64,000 bases of DNA from Glossina fuscipes. Its lineage: Eukaryota; Arthropoda; Insecta; Diptera; Glossinidae. Position 1 is the stretch's first letter, and each line of letters opens with the position of its first letter. The translations under genes were made by a program, and so were the position numbers. Location: NCBI RefSeq assembly GCF_014805625.2, contig NW_023998415.1, forward strand, positions 44,585,619 through 44,649,618, read 5' to 3'. The notes below the pieces were generated by a model that made no database searches, had not been told where the DNA came from, and saw only the letters and a list, made by a program, of their open reading frames with translations. Below, piece by piece: positions 14,483 through 25,570 of the stretch.

Positions 14483-15525
14483 GTCCTTTTTATTTGTACA
14501 TTGCACGTACACATATATGATATGTCTGCAGTTTTATTGAAATTCACATACTAGTCACGATGGAAACAAAACGTAAGCGCATTATAATAGTAATGAACAA
14601 ATTTATTTTGTAGATTCGTCAAACCGAAGAATTGCCACCAATTGTTCACGACAGCAATATAGATGTCGCCTATCAGGATTTTCGACGTCTAACGGCGCCC
14701 GTACGAGCCTTACCAGGCGATAGACTAATAGCTGAATGCATTTATGACAGTTCGTCACGAAAAGCAATCACTCTGGGTAAGTAGGTACCAACTAAACTTT
14801 TCGTTTCTTTTCAAATGCATTCACATTTACGTCCCATCCCATCGTCGGTAAACATATTGTCAGAATGCATCTGTATATTAAATTTCTCATAATCTTTGCG
14901 ACATTTAAAAATTTTCGAAAGACTTTTTCTCTATCACATATACATCTCATATAGAAGCAGACGTTCTATACGAGAAGTCTGCAATTATGGCGATTTGATA
15001 GAAATTCCAGAGAATACATTGACACATTGATTGAAAAATGACACATTTACGACGTGAAGGATTAAAAAAAAATTACCTTTCATATATTGTAGTAAAATGT
15101 GTACAACAACAACAACAACAAAAAATTAAATTTCTTTATATTTTTCGTTATTTCATAGCATTAGCTTTACGTCAAATTTAAAAGCAAAAAAAATAAATAA
15201 ATAAATAAGCAAAAAGAGGCAAATTTCAATTGCAAGATCTATTCTGAGCCATTTTAGCGATCAACAAAATTCGTTTAAAGTGACGAGAAGTACCAAGTCT
15301 TTCTTTCCATGATATATACCTTCTGAGGTAGTTTATCTTTCTTGTTCATTCCGTTACTATCTATGTTATTGCCGTAAGGTAATAAAGTCTGTCTGTTTGT
15401 CTATACGCCAGTCAGTTGTTAGTATTGTTGATGTCATTGTCATCATCAGTTTCATTGTATGTCACTGAAGTCAATTTAAACCAACTGCTCCACTGAATAT
15501 TTACTTATTATATAAAAATGGAATA

Positions 15526-15564
<39 letters not shown>

Positions 15565-15599
15565 GAGAAGAAAAGGGATAATCACACATAAACAAACAA

Positions 15600-15657
<58 letters not shown>

Positions 15658-16786
15658 AACCCACCAAGCAATCATCATATTCTCTGTCCACCAGGTAATA
15701 CACAATCCCGCCATAGCAAGAATAAGGGAAAAAGCAAAACCAGAATATCGTAGAAAATGCACTCGTCCATAATTTCACTTCCATTTCACATTGAAACAAT
15801 GTGACTCTCTGTTCGATGTTCACTGTTCTGTGTTCAGTGTTCAGTGTTCAGTGTTCAGTGGTGTTGACATTTCCTTTCTTTTTGTTTTTATATTTTATTA
15901 TTACAATAAAATATGTACTCATGGACGTTTTTATATGACGCGGTACAAAAATCCTATTTACCTTTGTTTCCCTGGTTGTGATTTTGTGCTAGTTGTCGTT
16001 CAAATTTAATTTTTTTTTTTTTTTTATTTGCTTTATATGTAACCGAGAATGATGATTGTGGCACCACACCCTACCTTAACTTTGCGGAGACGCTTGGATA
16101 GCAACCATAGAAAGCTTTGAGAAAGAATTATAGTTTACTTTTGTTTTCTTTTTTCATTTAATTTTTTTTATTTTGTTTTTTTTTTTTTTTTTAAAGCAAT
16201 TGAAAATCACTTTCTACATCGCAACCCATGTTCATTGCTGACAATGAGCTGATGATATGTCAGTGTATGAGTCATGGGTATCAGGTTTAATTTTGTATAA
16301 ATAAAATAAATCCCCTAAGAGATATACGTATACAAAGGGTCGGTTCTAACCGACTTTAGTTAAAATTCTCACTTGTTTGTATTTCTTTCTTTTTGTTTCT
16401 TTTTTTTTTTTTTTGTTTTTTTTTTTACTCTTTTGATTTGCTTTGCTTTGTTTGTTTCAATGTTTGACTCTTTCTATTCCTGTTTCGTTTATTCTTCTTC
16501 TTCTTTTTCACTCATACATTAAAGGTGGCTTAACCATGAAGGAAGAAAGCTGCATTGTTCTGATGCTTTACTATCCCCGCCAAAATAAGCTAACAACCTG
16601 TCACTCGCTTCCGAGCCTGCCAACTGTACTTCATTCGTTGGGTATTGAGCAGCTGGCGACGTAAGTTTCCACATTGCATTAAAAGTAACTTTTATTGAAA
16701 TGAAAATTATAATAATCGTGGTGATGAAGTGAATGAATGATATAATGAACTATATATATATATATATATGTGTGTGTATGTGTGTA

Positions 16787-16830
<44 letters not shown>

Positions 16831-19800
16831 GAATTTTAGTTTTACTTGCACGTCATGCTATAACCAACAGTTTGCCTGTTCTTTGATGATATTTATGCGG
16901 GCGTATAGACACTATATTCATAGGCATATATATATATATATATATAAACTTACATATAACGCATACAAATACATATAAATATATATGTATATATATATAT
17001 ATATAAATCAATGAAGGTAGTATTCCTTGCAAATGCAACGTAATTAGGTCGAGTCAGTATCTCATTATTAAACTGAAAAACTTGCTACATAACTATTGAA
17101 ACGATGATGAATTTAGGTTAAAATATATTACCAGTAGTAACGTGAATTTTAGATCGTCTCCTGCTCTATTCCCCTTAACGTTTCACTGTTTCCCTTTCCA
17201 TTTATTACTCTTTCTCTCTAACACTCTTTCACTTAGTTCTCTCTCTCTCTCTCACTCTCTCACTCTCGTTCTTTGTCTCATTTATCCCACTCCTCATCGC
17301 GCGTTCAACTCATTTGCAAAAAATTAATGAATGAAAACAAAACCGAAACCGAATAATTTTTCCACTTCAAACTGAAATTCGGTTAAACAATCGCTTTTCA
17401 ATTTTTACATACTATATACAATAAAGTTCTGCATTATTTTTGAAGCACAAAAATGGGAAAAAGTTTTAAGAGTTCAATCAAAGCAAATAAAAGCCATAGT
17501 TTTTCATCCTTTCATTTAGTAATTAGTTTTTAAATCTTTTATTTATAAAATGTATGTTTTTCTTTTGTTTTGATTTAAATATTTTTAGTGACTCAAATCC
17601 TGTACTAATATCAGCACCTCCCGAACTGGCTGGCATGACATTAGAAGTTCGACTTTTATCATATGACTGGCGAAATCAGTTTAATGAATTTCAAGAGGCC
17701 ACGCGAAAAGGTTCATTTAAGCCACTCTGCTGGGGCGTTAAAAATCGTGTAGTACCGGTAAGTATTAATTTGAAAAAATCTCAAACGAAAATCTATACAT
17801 CATACGTCATTAAAAAAACATAATTTTAATTGTTGTATGAATTCGAACTTCATCACAGCACTATTATCAATGCATTGTCTGAGGTTAATTAGTTCTCAGT
17901 TAGTAACTGAGAGCAAATATGAAATTTACAAGTCCTTGATTTATCGAGGCGAGATTTTCAAAGTCAAAGTGCTGGTGGTTGCAATAAATTCCGATAACTA
18001 TCAATTTTGCTACATTCGCTGAAGTCTAGCGTTCAATGGCCAACTTTCTAAATATGCAAATTAAAGATTGCTATTACCATGTACCCTATCTTACACGAAT
18101 GCATGTAAAACCTACAAGGACTTCATCAATAAGTACATGTCGTCATTTTCACGATCATTTTGACTAAATTGCATAGAATCGGATCTTGGACAGAGACTCA
18201 TTTAAAAGAAAAAGTCGTGAAGCGGTGAGGAACTCTTCATAGGCAAACGCTTAATTGAGTTGAACATTTGTTTTCGTCTCACCGAGCAGAGTGGCTTAGG
18301 TGAAAATCGAAGCGATGTATTTGGGACAATAACCAAGCGCAAGATACCAAACAAACTTGTTATCGCGAGCGATTAATATGAAGAACTCGTACCCCATATA
18401 GCGAAATTCGCTTAAGCTTTGCAATTTTAACCTGGCATGTCTCACCCTCGTCAATGCTGGCAGCAGCACTCTTACTTTTTGCGCTTAACACGCGTTTGCA
18501 TTTAGATAACTTATCGTTTAATTGGACGATGCCTCCTGATGCCTTAAGATGATACCCAAATATGGATTGATTAATAGGTAGTCTCACTTCTCATTCAAAC
18601 TTTGCGGGAAAGAAAAGAGAAATACAGTGCAATACATTGAACAAAGTAACTTCGCAGCACATTTACTTATAACACCTCCATTGAATTGTGCCCAAAAACA
18701 AATTGCAAACAATTATTCGCACACCTAATACAAAATGATATATTTCGGCCCTCATTTAGATGAGACAGTTTCAGGGAAGAAAAGTGTAAGAAGCCAAGTG
18801 CTGTAGGGTGCATAATGATTAACATTTGAAATTTGTCTTGCACTAGACAGAATGAACAAATGCAAACTGAAAGGCAATATTTAGTTTAGATAAAAATGAG
18901 AACACATTTTAGCAAGAATACGAATCGTGTACGAATTTATCAAACAAAGCGCAATTAACGATTCGCGCCAACGCGATTCATTCCAACGTGAAGTAAAAAT
19001 AAATCGTAGCTTTCAATATCTCTCAATTCTCAACCTGAACCTAATAGCTTACTCACCTTCTTACGCTTCAATTCATGTATGCGGTATTCTTGCGAACTCA
19101 ACCAATGTTGACGGCACGTGAATACGAATGAAAAATCGTGGAGGGGGGGGAGGGGGGTAGGGGGTGGGGGTGGGGAAGTGAGGGGAGAGGGAAGGAAAGA
19201 TACAATTTATTTTTACTTCACGTTGGNNNNNNNNNNNNNNNNNNNNNNNNNNNNNNNNNNNNNNNNNNNNNNNNNNNNNNNNNNNNNNNNNNNNNNNNNN
19301 NNNNNNNNNNNNNNNNNNNNNNNNNNACAAACATCCTCCCCCTCTCTTTTAATTAATAAAAAATAAAACCCCCCCCCCCCCCCCCCCCCCACAAAATTTG
19401 AAATTAAATGACAAAATTATTACAAAATTCGCTGCCTTTAATGGGTGCGGAAATGAAATTTTCATTATTATCATAAACACAAAAATGACATTTTCCCACC
19501 CTCCAATATGATCTTTGAGTTATGATGGCAGTGTCAGAAATGATTTCAATATTAATATGACTCGTCACTAAATAAGCGAGTGTGTGTACGGTAGGTATAC
19601 GGTGTACACTTTAGATAAACAATATCTGTTCGCTTTTCTTTATAAAAGAAAACCTAACCCACAATTTCAAAATAATTGAAATTTTCTCCCTCAACTAAGT
19701 GAACATAAATTAAAAACGAACTGACAAACACGATGGGCTTTTAGCAAACGCGTCTTGACGTTAAAGTAAACGTTGATTGAAATATAATCCAGCTGAGGGA

Positions 19801-21342
19801 AAAATGTTCAGGTATTTAATGCATTTGCGACATTTCGGTCTAACGTCATTTTCTAAACTCTTCTCACGTTCTCACTAGCCAGCCTACTTTAGCAAATCCT
19901 TGCTTATCAGCGAGTATTTGAAGCAGTTAACGGTATGCTTGAGTAGACAATAACAAAAAATAATACGCAAAAATACAAAAATAAATAAGCAAAAGCTTGG
20001 CCGCATCTCTTCCTAGCAATTTCTCCAAAAAATAAAGGTTCGACCGGATCAATATACGTAAGTTCGTATGTAGAATGGAACGTCTTGGGGGTACATTTTT
20101 GAGACCGAAGAGGCAAGGAAAAAAAAAAAAAAACGAAAGAGAAATGAAAATCAAAGAAAGACTCTTCCGCACTCACACATATCCAACCCAAGAATTATTA
20201 ATATTGAATACGTCATCATTGGACGGCCCTTCTTGTACGCTTATGTATTTGCAACTTGTTTGGGCAAGTTTGCCTTGCTCATCGATCACCACGTATAGAA
20301 CATTACCGTGACCAGTAGTTCTCTAGTTACAAGTTTGGCTCTTCTTCACCGCCTTCCAGATGTTTTCATATTCATATCGAACTTACATGACTACTACTAC
20401 TACTGTCACCTACTCGTATACCTACTCGTCATACAATACTTTCTTAGTATCGCGAAACCAGGCGAATGTAGTGGATACCCATTGAGTGGATGAGTGAGCA
20501 CCATTCAGCCTACTGTGTTGAACGTGATGGCTTATATTTGGTCAATTGTTATATAAGCAGAAAAAGCCTCTTTCCACTTGAATTGCTTAACTTTAGAGAA
20601 CATCGGGCCAGTGTCAATTCTATTTACATATATGAGCGATAATGTATTTATATATTGTTTTTTAAACATACGCACACGCGACTGAAATTTTTAAATATTC
20701 ATCAACTTGAAGAAGTATATTTAAATTAATTTTCTGCAAACAAAGAAAAGACTTTTGTAAATTACTTTCCCTTCCATTTATTTCTTCGTATCTGTTGTTT
20801 TCAAGTAAATCATGCCCGCACTTCATCTCTTAATTCTAATACCATGTTACACTTTATTCATAAGTATTCGCGAATATATGAGGAAATCACCAGTCAACGT
20901 TTCACAGATTTAATGCTTAAAAGGCGATGCTTTTTACTTTGTAACGAGATTATATATGTATGATAGTGTGGAGCTTGTGTGGAAAAATGGTATAGAGTGC
21001 AACCACATCCAAACTCACTAAATATGCCTTTTCCAAGGATCAACGCACCCTCCTTCTAATACTACTCTATGCACTATGTTCCCATTTTGCATTGCATATA
21101 GTTCAGCGTACGGCGATTTTATTGCTCATAAATCCATTTCCCACGTCCTTCCAAACTCATAATGAATGATATTAGCATGAAATCTATGTATCACATTTTT
21201 AAAGCTTGATAATTGATGAAAATCTATTGACAAAGATTTGTTGTGTTATCGGTTCCTTCTGGCTATCGAAAACTGAAAAGAAAATATAGTTCTCCGTAAC
21301 TGTATCCGGGGATTTTCTTTGTGATCATGAAAAAAATTATAT

Positions 21343-21373
<31 letters not shown>

Positions 21374-21851
21374 TTTATTATTTTTGCGTAAGTCTTTCCA
21401 GTTTTTTCACTTTACCTTTGTACTACTACTATATGGAAGAGCAAGCCGACCTCATACCTTTCATTCATTCATTTCTATCTAAGCCCGGGCGAACATCTTC
21501 TTCTTCTTCTTCTTCTCGTACACACACTTTAAGGGCTACAAGTGCTGCTGGCACAAAATATTGAAGAAAATGAAAAAAATTCTTGCATGGCAAACTTTTA
21601 TCATATCACCTTGGTTGTCTTAAACATAGACATATATATATATATATATATATGTATAATATAAATACACACAAACATGACATGACTGTCAAAATAAATG
21701 GTCTACGTTTTTCATAACATACAATACAAACGTTATTTATTTGCAAGAGGGGATCGTTGAACTTTTAGATATTCTTCACATTTAAGCCACCAGGCAAACG
21801 TCTATAAGAGTGTATGTGTATTTATAAGTATCTATAGCTTAGTGTAAATGT

Positions 21852-21882
<31 letters not shown>

Positions 21883-24103
21883 AACATAGATGCAGGCATC
21901 TTAAGTAACCTAAACCAGATTCTTAAAGTAATTTTACGTCAACTATGCAGTGTTTTTTTTAAAGTTAAAAGTAAATTGCTATACGTGTATCATAGCGTCT
22001 TTGTATGCGTACATTTTGGTACACATATATAAGCATGCATCTGCATGCATCGTCGTTCAACTAAATGTCACACTCAAATTTGCCATCTGCGCGAATAGTT
22101 AAAATATTTTATGCATGTTTGCTAGAGCGTCTCTATGAAAATTAATTACTTACGTGTATTACAACGAGCTTTCCCCCCCCCCCCCTTTTTTTTTTTTAAG
22201 TTTTATATCTACATTTACGTACATGTGTACACAAGATAACAAGTAAAAAATTTAGATTCGTCTATGGCCGAATCTTTTATACCCACAATTTTTATCTTAA
22301 AAACAAAAATAAATAAATAAATAAATTTAATAAATGTATTAAATGAAATATGACCGACCTTCTTTCTCGCTTAGTTTAAGTACCGTAGAATCATCCATAG
22401 AATAGAACATATATTTTGACATTTTTAACATTAATAGTTAATAAGTAAGGGGACAAGAAGACAATACGTTTTCTTTTGCAGGGTCCTAGATCATGTTAGA
22501 CTACCGGGTGTACGCTCTGATCCATCTAAGTCATTCCCAAGATCAAACTAAGTACAGTAATATCCAATATTTTTGCAAATTTCATTCAAAATTTCAAGTC
22601 CTACAGTCATAATAAAAATCAACGAACAGACATATATATATATATCTAAGTGTAGAGAGAGAGAAATGCCTCAATCATGTCCAAAACGGACATTTCATGA
22701 AAAATGCGGCTTTTGAAGGTTTCGTCTGCTTGTTCCAGACGTTCGAGTAAAACTAATATGCCGTCATTTTCGCTGATGGGTATGAAAAGAAAGAGAAAGA
22801 AAATTGAAGAGGCAGAGAGAGTGAGAGCGAAAGAGAGACGTACATGTTACGACAGGTTACATGTACGACGAATTCCTTCTCAAAACGGCCACGTATCACT
22901 TTTTTAGTTACTTTTATATATGCGACTCATGCAAAAGGCACTTGTAGTTGACTTGATAAGCGTAAAATTGTTGCGGCATAACAAGCTACACAAGTGGCAT
23001 ACGAAAGGTTAGATTGGTTCCTTTCCTGGCGATTTACTTTTAGAAAAGTGAATAACATAACAAATTTCGAAAAGAGATAACAAAAAGCCAAAAAGAAGAA
23101 AGCGAAAGAAAGACTAGAAAAGAAAAGCAACCTAAAATATTTTCAATCCCATGTAACCTATGATATGATGAGGAACATATTTACATCGAAACTTTGCACA
23201 CTAAGCCAAATAAAATTCAAGACATGTCCTAAGGCTAGCTAAGCTTTCTTGCTCTTATCGCCGCGTTCTTCTTGCAAAAGAATAAATTTGTAGAAAAATG
23301 TACTCCTCACAGACCCCACCATTGGATTCGAAGAAAACTTTACCGTTATTGGGGAACTTGCCAAAGCTACAAAAGTTCACATAGAAAACTAATATTTGCC
23401 TTATGTATATTAGAAGCGAACTCTATCGAAAATCATTGTCATTAACTTAATTTTCTCGATGAATACTGGGATCATTGCATTATCGCTTTGTTAAAATCTT
23501 ACTCTATGTTCTCTAAAAGTATATGCAAAACTAAACCCGCAAGTATTATAAACACTTCTATACATATCGCCGTAACGTTCTCTTTGCTCTTATTGGCTCT
23601 AGCCTCGTAAGATTACGAAAAGCATGATATGATTTCAATTTTATGTCAAGGCCTTTGACACTTAGTTGTAAAAATGCTTTACATTTTCTTAAGATGACGG
23701 AGATTATAGATCAAAAATTATCTGGACTCATCGCCTTAGGAAGATTGCAGTTTATAGGATTTATTGGCCAAAAAAATTCGTAGAGCTCTTAAAAGAGAGG
23801 CTCGCTTGTTTCTTTAAACCAAGATTCGTCGAAAGTTTAATAAGATTTTACTACTAAAAGCCATACTTAATGCCATAGACTGCTAATACGTGGATATAAA
23901 CGACATAGAACTTTTAAGCGAGTTATTGACATTTATGTATAAGTTTGGAAGACAAATGAATAAAGCGACGATTGCTACGAAAACTCGTTGAAAAGAGGCG
24001 AGAAAACATCATTAGCTTCATAGATGATAGAGAGCAAGATTTGGCAGTTAATGGCAACGCTTGCGTCGAAACAAGAGCGAGAGTTTGAAAAGCCGTTACC
24101 TTC

Positions 24104-24158
<55 letters not shown>

Positions 24159-25158
24159 CATCTCATTAGACAGAATTGAACCCGAAAGTTTACGTGAATG
24201 TAGTTTGATGAACCATTTTGAGGGTTTGGTCGGTTAAATATTCAAAAGAAACTTTAACTTTGTTGTTGTATATTGGAATTTAAGCCCATGTGATAGGATA
24301 TTTTCCGGAAACTTTGACTATTTTTCATAAACTTTTAATATTTTTAATTAGAGCCGATAGTCTTAGATGCTAGAGCTTTAAGATCTTAGTCTTAGAACTT
24401 GTTCTCTGACTAAATTATTAATAATCTTTGATATATAGCTACTGTGTGTTTGTTTATTCGCCATCTCTGATTAGTAATGCCATGACAAGATAACGTCATT
24501 CTTTCCATTTTTTTCGAGGAGATTTTCTGAACTCTAAGAAATCGAAATATTGTACCAGGCTACGTAATGCCTTAACACTACTAACCGAGTTTTAAGTATT
24601 TTCTAAGTAAGTTCTATAGATTCATGCTTGATTCTACGTTGCATCTTACAAGACTATGAACGATAATCGATTTCCCTGCAGGGAAGCTTGACGTTGTCTG
24701 TACATTGCATAGAAAGACACAGAGAAAGGCAAAAAGCTTGCAAATCTTTATGGTTAAGATCAAAATCTTAATCATGCAGTTACACTGAGACTTTGTGAGA
24801 GTCTTTTGCAAGCAACCAAAGACAGTCGCACTTTTCTTTAACGCATTTTCCAAAAGTAACGCATTATAGTCGTCGTTTTGCCAATCATTTTGCCTTATGG
24901 CAAATTTACTTACATTCGAAAATTTCGTAACAATTGACAATTGATTCTGAATAAATGTCTTATATAATTAAATTTTCTTCTTTAATTTGAACACTTTCTT
25001 CGAATACTTGACATATCTACGCGTTACGCTCATCGAATGGGAACAGGCACACACAACTCATATTTGTTCCAATTACCGGAAAATAAAGTAGTAAACCTTC
25101 TCAGTGAACATCCTGCACTAATTGGAAGACAAATACTCTTTGGAAAGATTTAAAAGAG

Positions 25159-25193
<35 letters not shown>

Positions 25194-25504
25194 AGCAGGC
25201 AAATGCAATGAAACAAAAAGCTTGAAAAAAAAAAAAATAGAAAAGAAAATAAACTCTCACCAAAGAAACGTAAATGTAATGACGAAAGGTGTCACTTCTT
25301 TTAGCCGATCTAAAAATGAATTTCCCATATGTACAAGCTTATATTCAGTAAGATTGTATGCAGCTTGTATGCTTATATTTACATGCTTTTGTGGGATATG
25401 TGGAGCATGTAATAACACAAATGAATTTTAGTTAATGTTACTTGCTGAACACATCCCTACTGGCGTTCATATACGTTAAAAACGGCACATGTACACATTT
25501 ACAC

Positions 25505-25570
<66 letters not shown>

